From positions 372,001 through 436,000 of the forward strand of contig JAJQRF010000001.1 of NCBI GenBank assembly GCA_021228405.1: a DNA stretch of 64,000 bases, read 5' to 3'. The notes beneath the pieces are model-generated. The model did no database searches and was not told the origin of the DNA. It saw nothing but the letters and a program-made list of their open reading frames with translations. Origin of the DNA: Pyrinomonadaceae bacterium (GTDB lineage Bacteria; Acidobacteriota; Blastocatellia; Pyrinomonadales; Pyrinomonadaceae). Shown here one piece after another: positions 23,966 through 33,200 of the stretch (position 1 is its first letter; every line of letters starts with the position of its first letter). Made by a program: the position numbers and the translations under genes.

Positions 23966-25369
23966 ATGATTCCCGTAATTCTCGAAAAACTTGCGGAAGA
24001 TGCCGATGCTTTGCTTGCGAACAAGTCGGGATTGGGTGCGCCCGTGCCGCCCTTGCTTGAACCTTTTACGGTGACGGCGTTGGGAAACTTCCCGTATTAC
24101 TGGCAAAATCCGTCGAATTTGAAATTCAATCACCTGACTTATAACTGGATCAGCTCGAATCTGCGGGCGGGAGTTTCGCCCGTGCAGTTGGGCGGAAGTT
24201 TTACGAATTATTTTATCGAAGTTCTCGGCGCGATCAGCTATCAGCTTTCAACCGCCGATCTGAACGCGCTTTCAACCGCCAGAGAAAACGCGGTCAATGA
24301 GCAATTTGCGATGTTGAGCGCGTGGCAGGCGGCTTACGGTTCGATCCCGAACGCCGCGCCGACGCAACAGCCGATCGACATTATCATCAACACGATTGCA
24401 ACGACTTGGGCGACTCCGCCGACCACTTGGACGGCGATGCAGTCAGCGACGAATCTGAACGCGCTTTTGAACAGCGCACCCGCGAGCGGACAAACGATTT
24501 TGCCCGTTTTACGGCAATATCTGAACGCGCTCGGCAGTAGTGTTTCCCTGCAAAACGCGGTTTCAATGAATAACGGTTTCGTTCAGCAGGCTTTGGCAGC
24601 ACTGCAAAGCCCTTCGCTCGCAAACGGCGGAATTTCGGCGGACAACAATTTTATTTATCCCGCTTTTGCGGTGCTCACGCCGCTTGCCGACATTTTGAGC
24701 GGTTTGAATAATTCGGCAAACACGATCACGCTTGCGATGACGGTCACGGCGAATTCATCGAACGGCTACACGGTCACGCTCGACAATAATTCTTCGATAA
24801 ACGTCGCCGCGTCCGATTTTTTCCAGCTTTTCGTGCAAAACAATGCGGATTTTTTCACATCGCTCGTCGAAACCGGCTCCGCGCCCGTCCAACTCGAAAT
24901 GACTTTTCCGGGTGTCGTTCAGGTAAATTTCGCGCCCGTTGCCTACAACGAATCGACGGGACAAAACTGGTTTTGGACAACGCCGATCACGGACGCGGTC
25001 GCCAACGGCACGAGCGATGTTTCGGGTTTTAGATTTTCGCCCGACCCGCAGATCGATTTCAGCAGAAACGGTCCTTTCGGTTTTGTGAACGCGGTCGCCA
25101 TTTCCAATTATCCGTCCGTCAAGATCACCGCCGTAAATCCGAATCCGCAAAGCACCGCGAAAACATTTCAATCGCAAACCGTTCTGAACCCGACCTTTCT
25201 GGGCGTTAAACTAAACGCCGGAAGTCAAACGCCTTATTCGGCTTCGACGCAGATCGACAATGCCGATTCGACGGTGATTTTAACCCTTTCACCGCCCGCC
25301 GCGTCCGCCCAATCGCTCACCTCCGTCGGCTGGGTTCACGGCGTGCAAACCGTTTTTCCTGCCGCGTGA
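23966..25369 (+). CDS. Large unrecognised protein, paralogue 2
   Basis: 467 residues. It repeats the core of the preceding protein: LGNFPYYWQNPSNLKFNHLTYNWIS, AWQAAYGSIP, TQQPIDIIINTIAT, QYLNALGSS, then a beta-rich half with VNFAPVAYNESTGQNWFW and an end VGWVHGVQTVFPAA. It lacks the N-terminal 20-odd residues of paralogue 1. No Shine-Dalgarno is seen; the start is just after the copy 3 inverted repeat. The tandem duplication and ECF neighbour are the only functional clues. Confidence 0.72.
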   Translation: MIPVILEKLAEDADALLANKSGLGAPVPPLLEPFTVTALGNFPYYWQNPSNLKFNHLTYNWISSNLRAGVSPVQLGGSFTNYFIEVLGAISYQLSTADLNALSTARENAVNEQFAMLSAWQAAYGSIPNAAPTQQPIDIIINTIATTWATPPTTWTAMQSATNLNALLNSAPASGQTILPVLRQYLNALGSSVSLQNAVSMNNGFVQQALAALQSPSLANGGISADNNFIYPAFAVLTPLADILSGLNNSANTITLAMTVTANSSNGYTVTLDNNSSINVAASDFFQLFVQNNADFFTSLVETGSAPVQLEMTFPGVVQVNFAPVAYNESTGQNWFWTTPITDAVANGTSDVSGFRFSPDPQIDFSRNGPFGFVNAVAISNYPSVKITAVNPNPQSTAKTFQSQTVLNPTFLGVKLNAGSQTPYSASTQIDNADSTVILTLSPPAASAQSLTSVGWVHGVQTVFPAA

Positions 25370-25370
25370 T

Positions 25371-25411
25371 TCGATTTTGGATTTTAGATTTTGGATTTTG
25401 GATTTTGGATC
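25371..25411. repeat. Heptanucleotide array, GATTTTG family
   Basis: Five to six tandem 7-nt units (GATTTTG, GATTTTA, GATTTTG, GATTTTG, GATTTTG) start right after the paralogue 2 stop codon. No inverted partner arm is present nearby. Related arrays are at 29256-29372 and, in coding sequence, at 44334-44367. Confidence 0.88.
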
Positions 25412-25449
25412 GAATTATTCAAATGTCGTATGCGATTGCTTTAACGTCG

Positions 25450-25638
25450 AATTGAATTGTTGTCTTGTCGTTTTTAATTGAGAGCCTGTAATTTTTCATT
25501 GATAACCTGTAATTTTTCATTGATAGCTTGTAATTTTCTATTGATAACTTGTAATTTTTCATTGAGAGCCTGTAATTTTTCATTGAGAAGCTGTAAATTT
25601 CTATTGTTGTTTTGCGATTTTGAATTGTTTTGTTGTAA
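25450..25638. repeat. Tandem array with strict 21-nt period (array 1)
   Basis: Eight consecutive 21-nt units start at 25471, 25492, 25513, 25534, 25555, 25576, 25597 and 25618. The consensus is TTTTTCATTGA-[GT]A-[GA]CCTGTAA. A ninth, degraded unit is at 25450-25470 and traces extend to about 25408. Units contain TGA and TAA in several frames, so the array is not coding. The period equals three heptamers. A second array with the same period but another sequence is at 51829-52101. Confidence 0.92.
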
Positions 25639-25653
25639 GAAACGTTTACATTA

Positions 25654-25697
25654 AAAAAGAGAGAAGCTTTCAGATTGCTGAAAGCTTCTCTCTTTTT
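25654..25697. terminator. Bidirectional terminator between paralogue 2 and the TPR gene
   Basis: AAAAAGAGAGAAGCTTTCAG and CTGAAAGCTTCTCTCTTTTT are perfect arms around a 4-nt loop, with A/T runs at both ends. It can end the minus-strand TPR gene and any plus-strand read-through from the 21-nt array. Confidence 0.92.
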
Positions 25698-25715
25698 ATT
25701 TCGGTTAAAGTTTCG

Positions 25716-27956
25716 TCAGCTGTTGACGTGCAGGTTTTGGATGCGGTCGCCGACATCGCGGTAATCGACGTTGACTGCGTATATCTTTTCAAAATACGTC
25801 AGCGCGTTTTCGCTTTCTTCGGCGGCTTGATATGCACTGCCGATCTCATACCAAACACCTTGCTTTTCGTCGTTGTTCAGGTCGGGCACTTCCAATGCGC
25901 GGTTGAGCCACATCAAAGCGAGATTCGGCATATTTTTTTCCATAAAACAATGCCCTAAAAGCGTCGCGCAACTGAAAAAACGGCGTGTTTTATCGTTCGG
26001 AGCAACGAGGTCGATCGCGTCCTGAAACTCCCTGATCGCTTCTTCGAGCAAACCCATTTCCTGGTATGCAACCGCCATTTGATAGTGCGTGTCGTAATCG
26101 CCGTCGTCCTTCGGCGCGGGCGTTTCTTCCAAGCCGAGATCGTTGCGGAAATCATCGAAGAATCCGTAATTCTGTGCCGGAGTTTCTTCTTTGACCGCAG
26201 ACATTTCTTCCGGCGCAGGCATTTCGGCAATGCCTTCCCCTTGAATTTCTTCTACCTTAATTTCCTGCGCATCGCTCGGAGTAAAGGCGAAACCGTTCGT
26301 TTCAAAAGAGCTTTCACTGACCGTAAATGACGTTTCCGCATCCGGCATTTCGCCGTTTTCCATCGTTCCGCCGTTGAGTTTTGCACGAACGGCGGCGAGT
26401 TTCGGATGTCTGCCGAATTCGACTTCCAACTCGATCAATGTTTTGTCGGCAAGATCGAGATAGCCTTGTTCGATGTAAAAATCGAGGCTTTCGACTTCCT
26501 TTTCGAGCCTTTGTTCCTGCGCCAAGCTCAATTGCAAACCGTTCGACGCATCTTCAAACACGGGAGAGCCTTCAAATTCGTGCCCGTAGCCGTTGCTGAA
26601 TTGTTCGACGACCGCTTCTTCGTAAGTTTCCTGCGGAAAAATATAATCGGCTGAACCGTTTCCGGCAACCTCGAAATCCGCCTGATATTCGCCGAATCCG
26701 TTGACCAATGCGTGCGCTTCTTCCATTTCAGGCACGGCGTATTTTTCAAACTGCGGAACTTCGGCAAGATTTTCCGACTCGAACCCATGTTCGAGATTGA
26801 GTTCCTGCAAACGTCTGGCAAATTCCATCTCGTGCGGCGAGATCATTATCAATTGCGTTAGCGCATATCTTTCATCATCGACCGCATTTGCCAGATGCGC
26901 GCCTTCCGCCAATCTGACCAGTGAATCCTTCAAGCCTTTCTCGTCGCGCTGCCAACTGTAATAGCGAACCAAAAGCCGAAGTGCAACGACCTGCTCGGGA
27001 TTGCGCGCCAAAATCTCGTTCGTCCATTTCAAAAAATCGTCCGATTGTCCGCCGACCAGTAAATGCTCGGACGACATCGAAAGAATCCGCGCGGCGGCTT
27101 CGAGATCGTGGTTTTTCAAATAAACTGCGATCAGTTCCAAAAATTTCGGATAATTTGCAGGTTCCTGTTCGACGAGCTTGATGACTGCCTTTTCCGCTTC
27201 GGCGGGATTGTTCGTGTCGAGGTGACAATCAACCAAAAGATATAAAATGTCGCGGTTATAAGGCTGTTTTTCGAGAATCTTTTCGAGCGTCGCGGCGGCT
27301 TCGTCCGAATATCCGAGATTGATCTGCGATTTTACGAATCCGTTCAGAGCTTTGAAATCGTTCTGTCTGATTTCGAGCGCACGCGAAAAAGAGGTCAGCG
27401 CGGCTTCGTGTTTTCCCTGCAAGGTCAGACGCATTCCCGCTTCGGTAAAGGCTTCGGCGGCTTCGTCCTTTTGATTTTCCTGCCAGTAGGCTTCGGCAAT
27501 TTTCAGGCAAACTTCGGAATTGTTCGGGTCGAGGTTGGCGATCTGTTTCCAGATCGAAAGGGCTTCCATTTTTTTACCGACGCGCTGAAATTGGTCGGCA
27601 AGCGCAACGTAGTGAGAACGTGCTTCGGCAATCGAGCCTTTCGACTGATAAAGCTCCGCCAAACGTGCGGAAACCTCAAGCGAATCGGGCTGAAGTTTTG
27701 CGATTTTGTTGTAGATGGCGATGGCTTTCTGTGCAAACCCCTGCTTGGCGTAATGCTCGGCGACGCGGGTAAAACACATTACCGCTTCTTTCTTTTCCGA
27801 ATTTTTGACGTGCAGATCGCCCAGCATATTTAACGTGCTGAAATCCTTCGGATCATTCTCGACGATCAATTTATATTCGCTGATAGCCGCCCGAATCTTG
27901 CCTTGCGACAAATATTTTTCGGCATTACGCATCGCTTTTGTTTTATCGAAACTCAT
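25716..27956 (-). CDS. TPR repeat protein
   Basis: 746 residues made of tetratricopeptide repeats in the N-terminal two thirds (AISEYKLIVENDPKDFSTLNMLGDLHVKN, KAIAIYNKIAKLQPDSLEVSARLAELY, ALSIWKQIANLDPNNSEVCLKIAEAY). An acidic, Glu/Pro-rich region follows (about 420-620). A final TPR pair (AVAYQEMGLLEEAIREFQDAIDLV..NALTYFEKIYAVNVDY) ends the protein. There is no signal peptide. TPR proteins of this shape, common in Acidobacteriota and Deltaproteobacteria, are scaffolds in motility or secretion machines; the partner is unknown. It is monocistronic. Confidence 0.85.
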   Translation of the reverse strand: MSFDKTKAMRNAEKYLSQGKIRAAISEYKLIVENDPKDFSTLNMLGDLHVKNSEKKEAVMCFTRVAEHYAKQGFAQKAIAIYNKIAKLQPDSLEVSARLAELYQSKGSIAEARSHYVALADQFQRVGKKMEALSIWKQIANLDPNNSEVCLKIAEAYWQENQKDEAAEAFTEAGMRLTLQGKHEAALTSFSRALEIRQNDFKALNGFVKSQINLGYSDEAAATLEKILEKQPYNRDILYLLVDCHLDTNNPAEAEKAVIKLVEQEPANYPKFLELIAVYLKNHDLEAAARILSMSSEHLLVGGQSDDFLKWTNEILARNPEQVVALRLLVRYYSWQRDEKGLKDSLVRLAEGAHLANAVDDERYALTQLIMISPHEMEFARRLQELNLEHGFESENLAEVPQFEKYAVPEMEEAHALVNGFGEYQADFEVAGNGSADYIFPQETYEEAVVEQFSNGYGHEFEGSPVFEDASNGLQLSLAQEQRLEKEVESLDFYIEQGYLDLADKTLIELEVEFGRHPKLAAVRAKLNGGTMENGEMPDAETSFTVSESSFETNGFAFTPSDAQEIKVEEIQGEGIAEMPAPEEMSAVKEETPAQNYGFFDDFRNDLGLEETPAPKDDGDYDTHYQMAVAYQEMGLLEEAIREFQDAIDLVAPNDKTRRFFSCATLLGHCFMEKNMPNLALMWLNRALEVPDLNNDEKQGVWYEIGSAYQAAEESENALTYFEKIYAVNVDYRDVGDRIQNLHVNS

Positions 27957-28213
27957 TGTGAATCAACTGTTTAAGAATCTAAGTTTTCTCTGAAAATTTG
28001 AGCCGGTTCTGTGTTGCAGGATGGGATACAGGCGGTAATTTGATACTAACCTGCAACATTTAATTTATCACGGTGCGACAAAAAGTGTCAATGGATTTTA
28101 ACATTTTTTGTAAATATTCAAGCAAAATTTTTTGCTCACACTTCATCTTTGATTTTTCCGTCCGCTTTTTTTAGTCTTAAGGGAGTTATCTGTAACAGAT
28201 TTTCTGTATTTTT

Positions 28214-29254
28214 ATGCAAGCACTTATTTTGGCAGGCGGAAAAGGCACACGTCTGCGACCTTTGACGGTATATACGCCGAAACCGATCGTTCCTGTTTTA
28301 AACAAACCGTTTCTGCTGTATCAGATCGAGATTTTACGCCGTGCCGGGATCAAAGACATCACGCTCTCGCTCAGTTATCAGCCTAACAAGATCGAAGAAA
28401 TGCTCGGCGACGGTTCCGAATACGGCGTTAATCTGCGTTTTATCACCGAACCTTCGCCGATGGGAACGGGCGGCGCGTATAAATTTGCCGCCGATGCGAT
28501 CCGCGAAACGACGGTCGTTTTTAACGGCGACATCCTGACCGATCTGAACATTGCCGAAGTTCTGCAAATGCACCTCGCCAAAAAAGCCGAAGCGACGATC
28601 ACGCTCGTTCCGGTCGAAGACCCTTCGGCTTACGGTTTGGTCGAAACCGAGCCGAACGGAAAGGTTTTGCGTTTTCGCGAAAAACCGAAGCCCGAAGAAC
28701 TTGCCGACCTGACGACGAACACGATCAACGCGGGCATTTACGTGCTCGAACCGTCAATCCTGGATTTGATTCCGAAAGGGGAAAATCATTCGTTTGAATA
28801 CAATGTTTTCCCCGACATCCTGGCAAACGAAAAACCTTTTTACGCTTTTATTATGCAGAACAATTACTGGCGCGATCTCGGAACACCGGAAAGTTATTTG
28901 CAGGCGCACCACGATTTTCTGGGCGGAAAGATCAAAAATTTCGAGTTTGAAAAGCCGCGCAATTCCGAAGTTTCGCACACGGCGTTGGTGGATAAAACTT
29001 CGCTGATCGGCGCGGATTGCATTATCAAACCGAATTCGCGGGTGATAAATTCCGTGATCGGCGACGGCGTTCACATCGAAGAAAAAGCGATCATCGAAAA
29101 TTCCGTGGTCTGGGCGCACACGCGCATTTCAAGTTCGGCGCAGATCAAAAATGCGATTGTCGGGCGAAGCTGTTTTATCGGCAAAAACGCCATCGTCAAC
29201 GACGGCGCAGTGCTCGGCGACAAAACTTCGCTGACCGATTATACAAAAACATAA
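28214..29254 (+). CDS. Sugar-1-phosphate nucleotidyltransferase with left-handed beta-helix
   Basis: 346 residues. The N-terminal nucleotidyltransferase domain has LILAGGKGTRLRPLTVYTPKPIVPVLNKP (residues 4-32), VFNGDILTD and NNYWRDLGTPESYLQA. The C-terminal hexapeptide-repeat beta-helix (VDKTSLIGADCIIKPNSRVINSVIGDGVHIEEKAIIENSVVW) matches the mannose-1-phosphate guanylyltransferase or GlmU-like families. It supplies GDP-mannose or a dTDP/UDP sugar for surface polysaccharide. The nucleotide cannot be assigned by eye. It is preceded by a 257-bp gap with no obvious leader element. Confidence 0.88.
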   Translation: MQALILAGGKGTRLRPLTVYTPKPIVPVLNKPFLLYQIEILRRAGIKDITLSLSYQPNKIEEMLGDGSEYGVNLRFITEPSPMGTGGAYKFAADAIRETTVVFNGDILTDLNIAEVLQMHLAKKAEATITLVPVEDPSAYGLVETEPNGKVLRFREKPKPEELADLTTNTINAGIYVLEPSILDLIPKGENHSFEYNVFPDILANEKPFYAFIMQNNYWRDLGTPESYLQAHHDFLGGKIKNFEFEKPRNSEVSHTALVDKTSLIGADCIIKPNSRVINSVIGDGVHIEEKAIIENSVVWAHTRISSSAQIKNAIVGRSCFIGKNAIVNDGAVLGDKTSLTDYTKT

Positions 29255-29255
29255 C

Positions 29256-29372
29256 GATTTCGGATTTTGGATTGCGGATTTGGGATTTTTTTGAAAAATC
29301 CTGTAAATGGAAAATAGAAATCAACCGTTTTCTTAAAATCCGCAATCCGAAATCTAAAATCCAAAATCCGAT
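29256..29372. repeat. Heptanucleotide inverted repeat, GATTTTG/GGATTGC family
   Basis: The left arm GATTTCG-GATTTTG-GATTGCG-GATTTGG (29256-29288) faces AAAATCC-GCAATCC-GAAATCT-AAAATCC-AAAATCC (29336-29370). It starts right at the nucleotidyltransferase stop and ends 1-2 nt before the mutM ATG. Confidence 0.9.
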
Positions 29373-29373
29373 T

Positions 29374-30204
29374 ATGCCCGAATTACCCGAAGTCGAATTA
29401 GTTACGAAAGCTCTCCGCAAACTTGTGAAAGGTCGCAGGATAATTGTTGCCGAGCTTTTGCGCGCACGGCTTGCGCCGTTTAATCCGCCCGCCGAATTTG
29501 CCGAGAAATTGAAGAACGCGACGATAAATTTCGTGCATCGGCGCGGCAAACACATCCTTTTCGATCTCGATAACGGGCAAACTTTGCTCGCTCATTTGCG
29601 GATGAGCGGACGTTTTCAGCTTTTGCCGATCGAACGCGAACTGCCGAAATTTACGCACGCGATCTTTTATTTTGAAGACGAAACGCGCCTGATTTTCAGC
29701 GATCAGCGGCATTTCGGGTTTATGCGCGTCATCGAAACGGCAAAACTTTTCGACACGAAGGAACTGAAATCGCTCGCGCCCGAACCATTTTCCGATGACT
29801 TCAACGCCGCTTACCTGCGCGGTGTTTTGAAAACTTCCAAACGCAACATCAAAGAATTTCTGCTCGATCAAACGAAGGTTTTAGGACTCGGAAATATTTA
29901 CGTTTCCGAATCGCTGTTTCTTTCAAAAATAAATCCGCGAACGTCGGCGGACAAAGTTTCAGCAAAAAAGGCGAATAATCTATTCGAGAATATCCGCCTC
30001 GTTTTGAATGAATCGATCGCGCACGGTTCGACGCTCAACGTCGATCCGGAAAACATCGACGGCAGTTATTACGGCGGCGGCTACGAAAATCACTGGCGCG
30101 TTTACGACCGCGAAAAAGAACCCTGCATCGTCTGCGAAACCCCGATCAAACGCATCACGCAAGGCTCGCGATCGACTTATTTCTGCCCGAAATGCCAAAA
30201 ATAA
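29374..30204 (+). CDS. mutM: Formamidopyrimidine-DNA glycosylase
   Basis: 276 residues. It excises 8-oxoguanine and FapyG. The catalytic N-terminus PELPEVELV (mature Pro2, Glu3) is diagnostic, followed by AHLRMSGRF, LLDQTKVLGLGNIYVSESLF (H2TH region), and the zinc finger CIVCETPIKRITQGSRSTYFCPKCQK. ATG 29374 must be the start because Pro2 is the nucleophile; the long upstream frame to 29017 is spurious. No Shine-Dalgarno is visible, as the GATTTTG repeat abuts the start codon. Confidence 0.97.
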   Translation: MPELPEVELVTKALRKLVKGRRIIVAELLRARLAPFNPPAEFAEKLKNATINFVHRRGKHILFDLDNGQTLLAHLRMSGRFQLLPIERELPKFTHAIFYFEDETRLIFSDQRHFGFMRVIETAKLFDTKELKSLAPEPFSDDFNAAYLRGVLKTSKRNIKEFLLDQTKVLGLGNIYVSESLFLSKINPRTSADKVSAKKANNLFENIRLVLNESIAHGSTLNVDPENIDGSYYGGGYENHWRVYDREKEPCIVCETPIKRITQGSRSTYFCPKCQK

Positions 30205-30208
30205 TCGG

Positions 30209-30257
30209 ATTCCAAATTCCAGATTCAAAACGAAAACTAAAATCTGGAATTTGGAAT
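30209..30257. repeat. 17-bp perfect inverted repeat (ATTCCAAATTCCAGATT)
   Basis: ATTCCAAATTCCAGATT (30209-30225) is exactly complementary to 30241-30257 around an A-rich 15-nt loop, between mutM and the convergent FG-GAP gene. The arm is built from ATTCCA(A) units like the other repeat hairpins, and it may double as a terminator. Confidence 0.85.
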
Positions 30258-33200
30258 TTAGAAGTTTGCGGAAGCCAGCGGAATGTCGGCGGTTGTGCCG
30301 AAACGGACGGCGGAGAAGCCGTTCTGCGTTTGAAGCAGATACCACGTGCCGCTTGTCGGGCGGTAAACTCCTGCGTCGGTTTTCCCGTCGCCGTCAAAAT
30401 CCCCTGAAACCGGTTTGTCGCCGCTCATTCCGAATTTAACGCCCGAATAACTTCCGTTTTCTGAAGAGATGCAATGCCAAACGCCTGTCGAAGGTCGCCA
30501 GACAGCGATGTCCGTCTTGCCGTCACCGTCGAAATCCATCGGCATCGGGCGGTCTTCCGCGATTCCGAAACCAACCGTCTGCACCTGATAATTCCAAGTT
30601 CCCGCGTCGTAAGTCCGCAAAAGCAGATGCCAATTTCCCGTCGCAGGTCGGTAAACGGCAATGTCCGCGCGTCCGTCGCCGTCGTAATCGCCGAAGGCGG
30701 GAATATCGCCGTTCACTCCGAATTGACGTGAAGAAAACGAATCGGTCGCGCCGTCGAGCTGATACCAAAAGCCGTTCGACGGGCGAAAGACGGAAATCTC
30801 GGCGCGTCCGTCGCCGTTGTAATCGGCGGCGGTCGGAATATCGCCGTTCAAACCGAATGCGGCAACTCTCAAGGTCTGAGTTGCGCTGTTCAAAATATAC
30901 CAGAAACCGTTCGACGGACGGAAAACCGCCGTATCGGTGCGCCCGTCGCCGTCGAAATCGGCGGAAACGGGAATGTCGCCGTTTTGCCCGAACGCCGTCG
31001 CCGTCAGAGTGTCGGCAGACGAATTGACATACCAAGTGCCGTTCGACGGTCGAAACACGCCGACGTTCGCTTTGCCGTCGCCGTCGAAATCGAATCTCGA
31101 CGCGCTGAAAATGAGAGAATCAAAATTGGCTGAAACCGGTGAAAGACTTCCCGTTTGAGGATTAACGGAGTTTGCGTCTATCACTAACCGGACGATATGC
31201 TGTCCCGCCGAAAGAGTGACGCGGCGGTAAACGGTGCGGAAATTTCCCCAATTTCCCGTCGGGATGACCGTCAACGAACCTGTTACGTTCTGACCGTCTA
31301 TCTCGACGTGAAAGGCTCCGTCACGAAATTCTGAGGCGTAACGAATGCCGAAGTCATATTGTCCGGCAAGCGGTGAGCTGACCGTGTAGGAAAGCCATTC
31401 ACCGGCACTTGCCTCCATTACCGAATAACCGCCCGAAGCAGTCGGTCGCGCCTGAATATCAACGCCTTCAACCGGAACGTTCCGGTAGGCAGTGCTTTCA
31501 GTCGAACCGAATGCTTCGTGATAACCGCGATTTTCCCCGCCGCGGTCAAAGTTTTCCGCTTCCAAAACTGCCGGAAGACGTGTCGGTAATGGTCCCGGAT
31601 ACGGGAGTTGTTGGGTTTGTGGGGTTGGGGTTGGGGTTTGAGTTGGTGAAGGAGTCGGGCTTGGTGTCGGTGAAGGTGTCGGGCTCGGTGAAGTTCCACC
31701 GTTGAGGCAGGAGGTCGTGCTTCCGCTCATTGTGCAGCGAATTCTGTCAGTGAGAAGTGAGGCATCGATCCCCGGATCACTGCTGTCGGTCGCACTGTTT
31801 TTATATGGTGATGAGGCGTTGAGGGAAAAATCGGAAACTGCCAGATCGCAAGGATCAGCCGCCGAAGAACCGCATCGACGGTAAGACTGCATTCCGATAC
31901 CGCTGTAATTATCGGGATAAAAGTTTCCGCTCGGATACATATTCACGTTGTGATAACTCCGCATTTTCGGAAAAACGTTTCCCGTAATGCGCCAGCTCCC
32001 GGCATTTGCGCCGCTCGCCGCCGCACAACTGTTCCCCGTTTGATCGAACCAGCCCGAAGCGGCGATATTGAGAGCCGCCATGCCTTCCCCGCAATTGCCT
32101 AAGACCCCGTAATAATTCAACGGCAGGATCGAATCCGTAATCTCGGGACGATAGGCATTGATGGTATTGAGGTATAAGAGGAGTTCGTGAGTTTCGTCGG
32201 TCGTGTCGTTTGCATCGACGACGGTGACGTGTTTTATCAATAGATCGTCCGTGTCGGCAATATAGAACATCCAGGTGCGGTTCACGCCCCATCTGCCGAA
32301 GGTTACATCGTCAAACAAATTATTGATAAAACGAATGTGTTGAGGTTTGAGCGGATCGTAGCGCATCCCGACGCGGTAAAAATCGCGGACGGCGGCGGCA
32401 ACTCCGTTCAGATGCGAAAGACGGTTATTTTCAAAAACGATTTCTTCGCTTACCGCCCACGGGCTTCCCTGTCCGCCGTTCGGAATGTCAGCCGAAGATT
32501 TGATCGCCAGCGCGTAATATTGCGAACGGTTCGCGTCCCAGTGATTCGTAAACTGCGAACCTTCGATGTAAACGCGCCGCGCATTCTTCGTTTCAAAGAG
32601 ATTCTTGGCGTTGAACGAATCGCCGTTGCCGAGCAAAGGCAAATTTCGCCACGAAAGCCGTTTGGTAAAGAAACAGCGGCGGAATTCGATATTTGTCGGC
32701 ACGATTCCTTCGATCCTGTTCGACGCGCCGCCGTAAATGACGCTTTCCGCCGCCGCTTCAAAAAAAGTGTTGTTGTAAACGTGTGCGCCGCGACCGTCAA
32801 GCCCGAAAACCGCCTGGCTGTCCTGCCCGCCGTAAGTGCGGATATTGCCGAGCCAAGAACCGATCATCGAAACTTTGTAGCCGTCGTTCAGGATTCCGTG
32901 AACGACCTGCACGTTGTCGGGCGGATTCAACACGCAATGATCGAGAATTATTTTGGTTGGATTGTCGGCAAAACTGCTTTGTCCGAAGGCTTCGCCGATC
33001 TGGAGTAAATAATAATTTTGCGCCGTTTCGGGCGTTCCGTTGAACGGCTCGAACTTCAAACCCGAAAGACGAATTTTACCTGCGCGGTTTTTAATGAGAA
33101 AAGGCAGTTCGTTCGTGTAAGTGCCGCGAAACGTAACCAAACCGCTTTGGTTCGGACTGACTCTCGAAGTCATATCCGGCATCGCCGCGCTCGAACGAAT

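Larger units (their letters stand above)
25370..25715. other. 346-bp intergenic region built almost wholly of repeats
   Basis: Between paralogue 2 and the convergent TPR gene there is no coding gene. It holds a GATTTTG heptanucleotide array (25371-25411), a 21-nt-period array (25450-25638) and a strong terminator hairpin (25654-25697). Confidence 0.85.

Noticed and set aside
25450-25638. The 21-nt array looked like a CRISPR array
   Set aside because: Units are directly adjacent with no spacers, are only 21 nt long and differ by several bases; no cas gene is present.
29017-29373. N-terminal extension of mutM
   Set aside because: The extension translates the end of the nucleotidyltransferase gene in another frame plus the repeat; MutM needs Pro2 at the processed N-terminus.
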